A stretch of DNA of 6,298 bases from Clostridiaceae bacterium. Its GTDB lineage: Bacteria; Bacillota; Clostridia; Oscillospirales; Acutalibacteraceae. Shown here piece by piece: positions 1-5,188 of the stretch. The position numbers and the translations under genes were made by a program. The notes under the pieces were generated by a model. It worked only from the letters and a program-made list of their open reading frames with translations. It was not told the DNA's origin and made no database searches. The number at the start of each line of letters is the position of its first letter. Within the stretch, counting starts at the first letter, position 1. The stretch covers positions 1 to 6,298 of the forward strand of contig JAEDEQ010000090.1 of NCBI GenBank assembly GCA_016293225.1, in the 5' to 3' direction.

Positions 1-50
1 TGTAAAAAACAAGAACTGTTTAACCATAGAGGAACAACATAAAAGCAAAA

Positions 51-79
51 TCCGTAGGGGCGTCGCTTGAGGCGCCCGG
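51..79 (+). repeat. REP-like arm A (block 1)
   Basis: A GC-rich element in which GGGCGTC (58-64) can pair with GGCGCCC (71-77) around a 6-nt loop, with one G-U pair. Positions 53-78 are identical over 26 bases to 5804-5829. It is also an imperfect inverted match to arm B at 161-189 (about 24 of 29 aligned positions). No T-run follows it here, unlike its copy in block 2. Confidence 0.8.
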
Positions 80-160
80 ACACCTCAACCGCTACAACCG
101 CGTAATTTTTTACTTGTACGTTGTTCCTTTGTGGGTAAACCGTGCAACAGGTTGAGTACT

Positions 161-189
161 CGGGCGGCTCCGAGCGCCGCCCGTACGGA
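161..189 (-). repeat. REP-like arm B (block 1), inverted relative to arm A
   Basis: It contains a perfect 8-bp palindrome, CGGGCGGC at 161-168 with GCCGCCCG at 176-183, around a 7-nt loop. Positions 161-196 match 5916-5951 at 35 of 36 bases. With arm A, 81 bp away, it forms a head-to-head pair like a bacterial interspersed mosaic element or the terminal repeats of a small MITE. Confidence 0.8.
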
Positions 190-353
190 TTCTGCCCGAA
201 AAAGCACCCCAGCGAAGCGGACGGACAAAAACCATTTGCACCGCTTACCCACAAAGAAGCAACATAAAAGCACTGAAATAAAAATTCATTCAGAGCCGAC
301 GCCTGTAAACTATAACGCTTTTTATGCGCGAAAAAGGACGAAAAACAGCGGTA

Positions 354-385
354 AAAAGAAAAAAATCCCCGCTCAAAGAACGGGG
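354..385 (-). terminator. Rho-independent terminator of the surface-protein gene
   Basis: Read on the minus strand, CCCCG and CGGGG (381-385 and 367-371) form a short GC stem around a 9-nt loop, extended by one A-T pair. It is followed at once by ATTTTTTTCTTTTT (366 down to about 353). It begins 13 nt after the stop codon of the 399-1349 gene, the normal place for an intrinsic terminator. Confidence 0.85.
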
Positions 386-398
386 AAAAAGTGATTTA

Positions 399-1349
399 TC
401 AATAGGTAAAGCTCCATGTTTCGGTCTGGCTGCCGCTGAACGAGGCGTTGCCCTTAACAACCTTGAGCGAGGCTGCGCCGTAGCCGTCCATGGGAAGATA
501 CAGATCAAGCTTAACAAGCTTTCCTGCGGCATTGACGGTTGCAGTAACCGATGAGCCGGGATAGTGCATATTGGCTTCAGTGATCTCGGCGCCGTTAATT
601 TTGTCCGAGATCTTTGTAAGGTCAAGATAGCCGATAGCAACGGAATTGTTCGGCGGAACGGGATTCTGCAGCGTGGTGGACTCCTCTTTAATCTTGATGG
701 TGTAAACGGTGTCCGTGCCGTTCTTCTTTGCGGTCGCTTCGGTCACGCCGGCCTCAGTAATATCAAAGGTTTTGTTCTTGGGCGGAATGACCTGAGTGGG
801 AGCAACAACGCCCTCATCCTCAACCTCCTTGCCGTCCGGTCTTATTCCGGTGGCCTGTCCGTTAACGAATTTATAGGTGGCGCTCTTTTCACCGGTAAAG
901 CGCTGAACAATGCTGTTGACAATACCCGTAAGGCTCGGTACGCTGCAGTCGTTTACCGTTATCTGAATATTCTCGCTCTGGACTGCGGTCATGTTCTGCT
1001 CCGATTTAACGGCGTCGATAGCTTTCTTTGCTGCGGCGATGACCTCAGCCTTTGACATTGAAGCCGGATCTTTTGCAGCGGACTTTGTTGTTGAGGTCGC
1101 CTGACCGGAGGTGCTCTCCGGATAAACGGTAGTCGGTTCGGAGGGCTGAGTTGACTGCGAGGGCTGCGACTGCTCGCTTGAGGAGGAAACAGACTGAGAG
1201 TTATAGTTGCTCTGGCTCATTGGCTGAAAGACCTGCGTCTGGGTTGTATTGATCTTTTTCTTTTCGCGGTATGAGCCGAGCTCAAAGCCCATGAAGAAAA
1301 ACCAGACGGATAATAGGACACAGATGACGGCAGTTATTTCTTTTTTCAT
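399..1349 (-). CDS. Membrane-anchored extracytoplasmic protein of unknown function (316 aa)
   Basis: I do not recognise a named family. Residues 5-25 form one hydrophobic segment preceded by MKKE, and there is no lipobox cysteine after it. This suggests an uncleaved N-terminal anchor (or signal peptide) with the rest outside the cell. Residues 33-95 are a low-complexity Ser/Thr/Gln/Pro linker typical of wall-spanning spacers. Residues 97-120 look like a short amphipathic helix. Residues 125-316 appear mainly beta, with elements such as GVTEATAKKNG, YTIKIK, INGAEIT and AAGKLVKLDLYLPM. From memory, uncharacterised clostridial secreted proteins carry similar 'GV..ATA...YTI.I...GA.IT.A' repeats, which I cannot verify here. 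The ATG at 1349 has an AAGGAGA site (1367-1361) 11 nt upstream. The gene is monocistronic, with its own promoter (1444-1472) and terminator (354-385), and diverges from the SDR operon. A structural or binding role is more likely than an enzyme, since no catalytic motif is visible. Confidence 0.85.
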   Translation of the reverse strand: MKKEITAVICVLLSVWFFFMGFELGSYREKKKINTTQTQVFQPMSQSNYNSQSVSSSSEQSQPSQSTQPSEPTTVYPESTSGQATSTTKSAAKDPASMSKAEVIAAAKKAIDAVKSEQNMTAVQSENIQITVNDCSVPSLTGIVNSIVQRFTGEKSATYKFVNGQATGIRPDGKEVEDEGVVAPTQVIPPKNKTFDITEAGVTEATAKKNGTDTVYTIKIKEESTTLQNPVPPNNSVAIGYLDLTKISDKINGAEITEANMHYPGSSVTATVNAAGKLVKLDLYLPMDGYGAASLKVVKGNASFSGSQTETWSFTY

Positions 1350-1378
1350 AATAATCTTCGTCTCCTTGATACAAACTG

Positions 1379-1393
1379 TCCGGCAAAGCCGGA
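1379..1393 (-). other. Small GC hairpin in the 5' leader of the surface-protein gene
   Basis: TCCGGC and GCCGGA pair perfectly (6 bp) around AAA. The hairpin lies between the predicted start point near 1437 and the ribosome binding site at 1361-1367. It could affect transcript stability or ribosome access. No known riboswitch consensus is visible in this roughly 88-nt leader. Confidence 0.35.
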
Positions 1394-1443
1394 AGAAACG
1401 GGGGGGTATAATCTGTTATAGCTTACAAGAATCAATATACAAT

Positions 1444-1472
1444 ACAATACCTAATTTCAATTTCATTGTCAA
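1444..1472 (-). promoter_or_regulatory. Sigma-A type promoter for the surface-protein gene
   Basis: Read on the minus strand: a perfect -35 TTGACA (1472-1467), a 17-nt spacer, and -10 TATTGT (1449-1444, four of six consensus bases). Predicted transcription start is near 1437, giving a leader of about 88 nt before the ATG at 1349. Confidence 0.65.
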
Positions 1473-1497
1473 GAGAAATAAAGCAAAATTCACAAAA

Positions 1498-1515
1498 TTG
1501 TATCGTTTGTATCGT
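1498..1515. repeat. Perfect 9-bp tandem repeat TTGTATCGT x2 between the divergent promoters
   Basis: TTGTATCGT occurs back to back at 1498-1506 and 1507-1515, about 25 bp upstream of the leftward -35 box and 65 bp upstream of the rightward one. The position suits a regulator that reads direct repeats, but a chance duplication is possible. No regulator gene lies in the window. Confidence 0.4.
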
Positions 1516-1580
1516 TTTCAAAAAACTTTAAGACCCGTCCGCAGCGACCGGAATGAAGCGGCGGTAATGAGTCTTTGCGA

Positions 1581-1609
1581 TTGACAGCAGAGGCTTTTGC
1601 TGTTATTAT
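1581..1609 (+). promoter_or_regulatory. Strong sigma-A promoter for the SDR/acyltransferase operon
   Basis: Perfect -35 TTGACA (1581-1586), a 17-bp spacer, and -10 TATTAT (1604-1609, five of six consensus bases), with a TGn extended -10 at 1601-1603. Predicted start is near 1616, giving a leader of about 57 nt before the ATG at 1673. It is the best promoter visible in the window, and no equally good one precedes the later plus-strand genes. Confidence 0.8.
1584..1603. promoter_or_regulatory. Candidate operator: dyad within the promoter spacer
   Basis: ACAGCA (1584-1589) and TGCTGT (1598-1603) are perfect inverted repeats separated by 8 bp. Together they run from the end of the -35 box to the base just before the -10 box. 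A repressor dimer bound here would block RNA polymerase. I cannot match the sequence to a known regulator family. Confidence 0.45.
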
Positions 1610-1672
1610 TATATAGTTATAAATTATCGGGCTGTCTTTCTTCATAAGGCGGCAAAGCAAGGAGGGAAAACG

Positions 1673-2404
1673 ATGAACAAAACGGTTCTTGTAACCGGCG
1701 CTTCCGGCGGTATCGGCAGCGAGATCTGCCGCATTTTTGCCGAGAACGGCTTTGACGTCATTATGCAGTACTTCAAAAACAAACAGGCGGCCTTTGCGCT
1801 GAAGGACGAGCTTGAAAAGCGGTTTGCGGTTTCGGCCTTTCCCGTCTGCGCCGATCTTTCAAAAAGCGCGGACTGCGAAGGGCTTGCAAGGCAGGCACTG
1901 GCGCTTCGCGCAGGGATAGACGTACTTGTCAACAATGCCGGCGTTTCGCTCAGGGGCGTTTTTCAGCTTGTTGAGGAAGCTCAGGCAAAAAGGCTTTTTG
2001 CCGTCAATACCGAAAGCGCAATGCACCTTTGCCGTCTCCTGCTGCCGCAGATGATAAACCGCAAAGAGGGAAAGATAGTGAACATATCCTCAATGTGGGG
2101 CGTTTCGGGCGGCTCGTGCGAGGTGGATTACAGCGCTTCAAAGGCTGCGCTCATCGGCTTTACCAAGGCGCTTTCAAAGGAGGTCGGCCCGTCCGGAATC
2201 AATGTCAACTGCGTTGCTCCCGGCTTTATTGAAACCGAGATGAACGCCTGCTTTGACGAGGAAACAAAGCGGCAGATAGCGCTTGAAAGCTCGCTTGAAA
2301 AAAACGGAACGCCGCGCGATGTTGCCGAGCTGGTGTTCTTCCTTGCAAGCGAAAAGGCGGATTTCATAACCGGTCAGACCGTAAGCGTTGACGGCGGACG
2401 GTGA
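1673..2404 (+). CDS. FabG-like SDR oxidoreductase, possibly EF-P 5-aminopentanone reductase (YmfI type)
   Basis: A classical short-chain dehydrogenase/reductase of 243 residues, the usual length, and cytoplasmic. The Rossmann motif TGASGGIG is at 8-15, the adenine-binding D61-L62, the NNAG motif 87-90, the structural Asn N112, and the catalytic residues S140, Y153 and K157 (YSASK). PGFIETEM (183-190) binds the cofactor, and GQTVSVDGG closes the fold. YFKN at 33-36, after the second strand, carries a Lys where NADPH-dependent members are often basic. The stretch SSMWGVSGGSCEVDYSASK resembles, from memory, the SS.WG..G.SCEV.YS signature of YmfI. That branch reduces the 5-aminopentanone on elongation factor P, and is often annotated as 3-oxoacyl-ACP reductase. 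The ATG has an excellent AAGGAGG (1659-1665) 7 nt upstream. It is the first gene of the operon, and its stop lies 16 nt before acyltransferase 1. The SDR fold is certain; the substrate is not. Confidence 0.93.
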   Translation: MNKTVLVTGASGGIGSEICRIFAENGFDVIMQYFKNKQAAFALKDELEKRFAVSAFPVCADLSKSADCEGLARQALALRAGIDVLVNNAGVSLRGVFQLVEEAQAKRLFAVNTESAMHLCRLLLPQMINRKEGKIVNISSMWGVSGGSCEVDYSASKAALIGFTKALSKEVGPSGINVNCVAPGFIETEMNACFDEETKRQIALESSLEKNGTPRDVAELVFFLASEKADFITGQTVSVDGGR

Positions 2405-2406
2405 GG

Positions 2407-2413
2407 AAGGAGA
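2407..2413 (+). promoter_or_regulatory. Ribosome binding site fixing the start of acyltransferase 1
   Basis: AAGGAGA lies 7 nt before the ATG at 2421. The frame is also open from an ATG at 2388, but that one overlaps the SDR gene, has no Shine-Dalgarno sequence and would add 11 hydrophilic residues. The 2421 start is preferred. Confidence 0.85.
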
Positions 2414-2420
2414 TAAAATA

Positions 2421-3524
2421 ATGGAAGAAAACACAAAACCCCAGATTTCGCAGCAGAAAAAGCCGCGCGTACTTTGGCTCGACCTATTGAGAATTTCGGC
2501 GATAGTGCTGGTTTTGTTCGTCCACGCGGCGGCGCAAACCATCCACAACACGCCGCTTAACTCAACAAGGTTTTATGCGCTTGTAATTTACGATGACCTT
2601 GCCCACATTGCGGTGCCGCTGTTTGTAATGATAAGCGGCTGTATGCTTCTTGACCCGAAAAGACAATTTGACACGCGAAAGTTTTACTCAAAAAATATTT
2701 TCCGCATTGTTGTTGCCTTTTTATTTTGGACTTCGGTGAACCTTGTCTATGACGCTGCAAGATATTACTTTGAACATGACGGCTTTTCCGGCTTTTCGGT
2801 TGAAAATATGTTCAAGGGTTTTTTCGTCGGAAAAATATATATGTGGTATCTTTTCATGATTTTCGGGCTGTATATAATCACGCCGCTTGTTCGTTGCATT
2901 ACGAAAGAGATGAAAAATGCAAAGTATTTCCTTGCGGTTTTTTCCGTTTTCGGCTGTCTTATTCCGACGCTTGTTGAGTTTGGCAAGGTTTTTGATATTA
3001 CTGCGCTCAAATGGCTCGACGCCATGAGGGGCAATATGCGCTTCTACTTTGCTTTGGGTTATACCGGCTATTACGTCATGGGCTACGTTTTGTACCGCTG
3101 CAAAATCAGCAAACGCACCGAGTATCTTCTATATGCTATGAGCTTGCTTCTTTCCGTTGCTTCGGTTATTGGAACAATAAAAATTTCACAAATGAACGGC
3201 AAGGACTACACCGGCCTTTACGGATATCCAATGCTTAATATTGTGATAAATTCGGCGGCGGTTTTTGTCTTTTTCAAAAACAGAGTTTCCCGCCTTAATC
3301 TTCAAAGGTTTGAAAAGGCGATTGTCACGTTAAGCGGCTGCACGTTCGGAATTTATCTTACCCATATGTACGCGATTGACTTTCTTGAGGATATCGGCTT
3401 TACGAACCGCCTTTTCCATGCGCTTTTCAGCGTTCCGGTGCTTGTGCTGTGCGCGTTCTTATTAAGCCTTGCTTTGACTTATATCATAAAGCACATACCG
3501 GTGCTGAACCGATACGTTGTTTAG
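2421..3524 (+). CDS. Integral-membrane acyltransferase, family 3 (WecH-like), copy 1
   Basis: A 367-residue multi-spanning protein with about ten hydrophobic segments (roughly 23-41, 57-78, 94-112, 139-156, 168-185, 206-226, 234-253, 267-286, 302-320, 334-357). It has the acyltransferase-3 hallmark of a basic residue ten positions before a histidine: R24 and H35 in LDLLRISAIVLVLFVH, which is the proposed acyl-CoA/active-site motif in this family. It also has PLFVMISGCMLL (66-77), MWYL (141-144) and the C-terminal GIYLTH (310-315). The opening LDLLR and the MISG segment resemble the surface-polysaccharide O-acyltransferase group of WecH/YiaH. Such enzymes move acetyl or other short acyl groups from cytoplasmic acyl-CoA to envelope or secreted glycans. 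There is no SGNH or other extracytoplasmic domain, so it is a stand-alone membrane unit. It follows the SDR gene by 16 nt and is probably co-transcribed. Family call is strong; acceptor glycan unknown. Confidence 0.92.
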   Translation: MEENTKPQISQQKKPRVLWLDLLRISAIVLVLFVHAAAQTIHNTPLNSTRFYALVIYDDLAHIAVPLFVMISGCMLLDPKRQFDTRKFYSKNIFRIVVAFLFWTSVNLVYDAARYYFEHDGFSGFSVENMFKGFFVGKIYMWYLFMIFGLYIITPLVRCITKEMKNAKYFLAVFSVFGCLIPTLVEFGKVFDITALKWLDAMRGNMRFYFALGYTGYYVMGYVLYRCKISKRTEYLLYAMSLLLSVASVIGTIKISQMNGKDYTGLYGYPMLNIVINSAAVFVFFKNRVSRLNLQRFEKAIVTLSGCTFGIYLTHMYAIDFLEDIGFTNRLFHALFSVPVLVLCAFLLSLALTYIIKHIPVLNRYVV

Positions 3525-3529
3525 GCTTT

Positions 3530-3648
3530 AGTTCGGAGAACTTGAAATCAGATAATAAACCGGTAAAAAGCTTGAATACGCCGCAGCTTTTACAAAAGCC
3601 TTGGTAGCACCCAATAAGCTTTGATTTGCACATGGTTAACTGATTTCA
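3530..3648 (+). ncRNA. Candidate structured intercistronic RNA between the two acyltransferase genes
   Basis: Read by eye, the gap can fold in an orderly way. A small hairpin AGTTC-GGA-GAACT lies at 3530-3542. It abuts a perfect 9-bp closing stem, TGAAATCAG (3543-3551) with CTGATTTCA (3640-3648). Inside are two adjacent hairpins. One pairs GTAAAAAGCT (3563-3572) with AGCTTTTAC (3585-3593), with one bulge. The other pairs AAAGC.TTGG (3595-3604) with CCAA...GCTTT (3611-3622). There is no T-run, so it is not an ordinary terminator, and I recognise no known riboswitch consensus. It could be an mRNA processing or stability element or a leader for acyltransferase 2. It could also be chance folding. 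Confidence 0.35.
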
Positions 3649-3662
3649 TTCGGAATATCAAA

Positions 3663-3669
3663 AAGGGAG
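3663..3669 (+). promoter_or_regulatory. Ribosome binding site fixing the start of acyltransferase 2
   Basis: AAGGGAG lies 9 nt before the ATG at 3679. An in-frame TTG at 3670 touches the site directly and cannot use it, so the ATG is preferred. Confidence 0.75.
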
Positions 3670-3678
3670 TTGAATTTT

Positions 3679-4779
3679 ATGTCTGTTTATATTTTTGCTC
3701 TGCTTTTGCTTTGCCTGTTCGGGATAAAGTTCTCCTTTAAGGACGGCTTTGAGGACTATATGTCCGTTCAAAAAACGGGCGCGATAAAGGGCATTTTCGT
3801 AATCATTGTTTTTTTTCAGCACGCGCGTCAATATGTTACGATTGAAAAAACGGCGGTCAACGAACCGTTCACACAGTTCATGCTCTTCCTCGGTCAGCTT
3901 ATGGTTGTCGTGTTTTTGTTCTATTCGGGCTACGGAGTTGCCCTCGGACTTCAAAAAAAGCCGCGCTATGTGCTGACTATTCCGAAAAAGAGAATTTTGT
4001 CCGTTTGGTATCACTTTGCGGTTGCTATTGTAATTTTCTTCGTTGTCGGCCGCCTTCTCGGAACAAAGTATGACCTTGTTCGGTTGCTCAAATCCTTTGT
4101 CGGTCTTTCCGCAGTCGGAAACAGCGTTTGGTTCATCTTCACAATACTGATGCTCTACGCGCTGACGTTTTTTGTTTTTGTTTTTGCAAAGGACAAAATG
4201 ATTATTCCGACGGCAGTGTTAACCGTGCTTTCCTTTGCGCTCATGCTTGTTCTGCGTGAGCTCAAGGGCAAGGAGTATTGGTGGTATGACACGCTCATGT
4301 GCTATCCGCTCGGAATGTGGTATTACATTGCAAAGCCGACTGTTGACAAGCTTTTGTTAAAGGACTTTTCAAGGTGGTTTTCCATGACGGCAATTGTTAC
4401 AACCGTTTTCGGCTTCATCGCCTTCCTCATGCCGATTTACCACAGAACAAGGAAGCTGTTCATTCCCGAAGCGCTCGTTTTTGCGCTTGTAATTGTCCTT
4501 GTTTCAATGCGCGTCAGCATTGACAACAAGGTTCTGCGCTGGTTCGGAAAGCGCGTTTTCAGCATTTATATTCTTCAAAGAATACCGATGATAATTTTTT
4601 CAAAGCTCGCTCTTAAATCAAACCCCGTGCTGTTCACCCTCGTTTGCTTTGCGGTAACGGTGGTCATTGCGGAGCTGTTTGACCGCTTGCTTGAAAAGTG
4701 TGACATACTTTTGCACATTAAAAAAGCGCCGCCGAAAAAGCTTGAAGCCGCAGCAAAGGCGGACAAAACGGACGCATAA
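3679..4779 (+). CDS. Integral-membrane acyltransferase, family 3, copy 2
   Basis: A 366-residue membrane protein with about ten or eleven hydrophobic segments. The acyltransferase-3 signature appears as K37 ten residues before H48 (KGIFVIIVFFQH), with Lys in place of the usual Arg. FLFYSGYGV (79-87) matches the family's SGYG element. WFIF (151-154) and FSIYILQRIPM (294-304) correspond to the conserved inner and C-terminal segments. A basic, Ala/Lys-rich tail from about 347 (KKAPPKKLEAAAK) is probably cytoplasmic. It is the same length as copy 1 but clearly diverged, with a different N-terminus and motif spellings, so this is not a recent duplication. It is expected to transfer acyl groups to a glycan or other envelope acceptor, perhaps at a different position or on a different substrate from copy 1. 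It is separated from copy 1 by 154 nt with no terminator and is followed after 22 nt by the Nudix gene. Confidence 0.88.
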   Translation: MSVYIFALLLLCLFGIKFSFKDGFEDYMSVQKTGAIKGIFVIIVFFQHARQYVTIEKTAVNEPFTQFMLFLGQLMVVVFLFYSGYGVALGLQKKPRYVLTIPKKRILSVWYHFAVAIVIFFVVGRLLGTKYDLVRLLKSFVGLSAVGNSVWFIFTILMLYALTFFVFVFAKDKMIIPTAVLTVLSFALMLVLRELKGKEYWWYDTLMCYPLGMWYYIAKPTVDKLLLKDFSRWFSMTAIVTTVFGFIAFLMPIYHRTRKLFIPEALVFALVIVLVSMRVSIDNKVLRWFGKRVFSIYILQRIPMIIFSKLALKSNPVLFTLVCFAVTVVIAELFDRLLEKCDILLHIKKAPPKKLEAAAKADKTDA

Positions 4780-4789
4780 AAATTTTTGG

Positions 4790-4795
4790 AAGGTG
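4790..4795 (+). promoter_or_regulatory. Ribosome binding site supporting a TTG start for the Nudix gene
   Basis: AAGGTG lies 6 nt before TTG at 4802. No in-frame ATG occurs between here and the conserved Nudix core. The nearest upstream ATG (4667) lies deep inside acyltransferase 2 and has no Shine-Dalgarno sequence. The GTG at 4793 overlaps the site itself. Confidence 0.7.
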
Positions 4796-4801
4796 AAATT
4801 A

Positions 4802-5185
4802 TTGGTTCAGGTTGTTGCCGCCCTCATCAGAAAGGGCAACACGTTTCTCATCTGTCAGCGCCCTGCGCACAAAACGCGCGGACTCCTTTGGGAGTTCGTT
4901 GGCGGAAAGATTGAGCCGGGCGAAACAAAGGAGCAAGCTCTCATTCGTGAATGCCGCGAGGAGCTTGATGTTGAAATCAGCGTTTCAGATGTTTTCATGC
5001 AGCTTGCTCATGAATATCCCGATATGACGGTGGAGCTTACCCTTTTCAATGCAGAAATTGAAAGCGGCACTATCCGCCTGCTTGAGCACAATGACGTCAG
5101 ATGGATAAGAACGGACGAGATTGAAAATTACGACTTCTGCCCGGCAGACAAGGATATCCTCAAAAAAATTAAAGAGGAGTTTTAA
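4802..5185 (+). CDS. MutT-like Nudix (deoxy)nucleoside triphosphate pyrophosphohydrolase
   Basis: With the TTG start the protein has 127 residues, the normal MutT size. It begins directly with the first beta strand, VQVVAALIRKGNTFLICQR. The Nudix box runs from G35: G-x5-E41-x7-R49-E50-C51-R52-E53-E54-L55-D56-V57, with all the metal-binding glutamates present. The box's usual late Gly is Asp (D56), and WEFVGGK has Val where E. coli MutT has Pro. Both changes are, to my recollection, common in Firmicutes homologues. FCPADKDIL (112-120) matches the C-terminal substrate-loop region of the MutT branch. Known members hydrolyse 8-oxo-dGTP or related (d)NTPs to the monophosphate, cleaning the nucleotide pool. 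The exact substrate cannot be read from sequence. It starts 22 nt after acyltransferase 2 and ends 3 nt before the DUF1893 gene, whose ribosome binding site lies in its last codons, so translation of the two is probably coupled. Confidence 0.9.
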   Translation: MVQVVAALIRKGNTFLICQRPAHKTRGLLWEFVGGKIEPGETKEQALIRECREELDVEISVSDVFMQLAHEYPDMTVELTLFNAEIESGTIRLLEHNDVRWIRTDEIENYDFCPADKDILKKIKEEF

Positions 5186-5188
5186 AAG

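Larger units (their letters stand above)
22..271. repeat. Mosaic intergenic repeat block 1
   Basis: This non-coding block is built of short boxes that recur in block 2 near the right end. Box A is at 51-79 (+) and its inverted relative box B at 161-189. Box C (core TTACCCACAAAG.A.CAAC) occurs three times: degenerate at 22-46 (+), at 121-138 (-) and at 245-270 (+). Box D (ACCCCAGCGAAGCGGACGGA) is at 206-225. The 12-mer ACAACCGCGTAA at 94-105 is repeated inverted at 5889-5900. No reading frame here has a ribosome binding site or a recognisable protein, and the frames that stay open translate the repeat boxes. Positions 1-21 and 272-350 show nothing I can name. I infer a dispersed, non-autonomous repeat of the REP/BIME or MITE kind. 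No transposase is present in the window. Confidence 0.75.

Noticed and set aside
22..271. CRISPR array
   Set aside because: The repeats are few, differ in orientation and have unequal spacing. There is no regular repeat-spacer pattern and no cas gene.
131..394. Open frame of 87 codons on the plus strand in block 1
   Set aside because: Composed of repeat boxes B, C and D and a Lys-rich run across the minus-strand terminator. No ribosome binding site.
2388..2420. Upstream ATG of acyltransferase 1 at 2388
   Set aside because: It overlaps the SDR gene without a Shine-Dalgarno sequence, whereas AAGGAGA is well placed for ATG 2421.
3600..3650. Possible T-box leader because of GGTAGCACC at 3603-3611
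   Set aside because: The full T-box consensus (AGGGTGGNACCGCG) is absent, as are the terminator with T-run and the specifier stem, and the downstream gene is not an amino-acid gene.
3624..3652. Possible promoter for acyltransferase 2 (TTGATT, 17 nt, TTTCAT)
   Set aside because: The -10 matches only four of six bases, and the boxes fall in the putative closing stem. Too weak to annotate.
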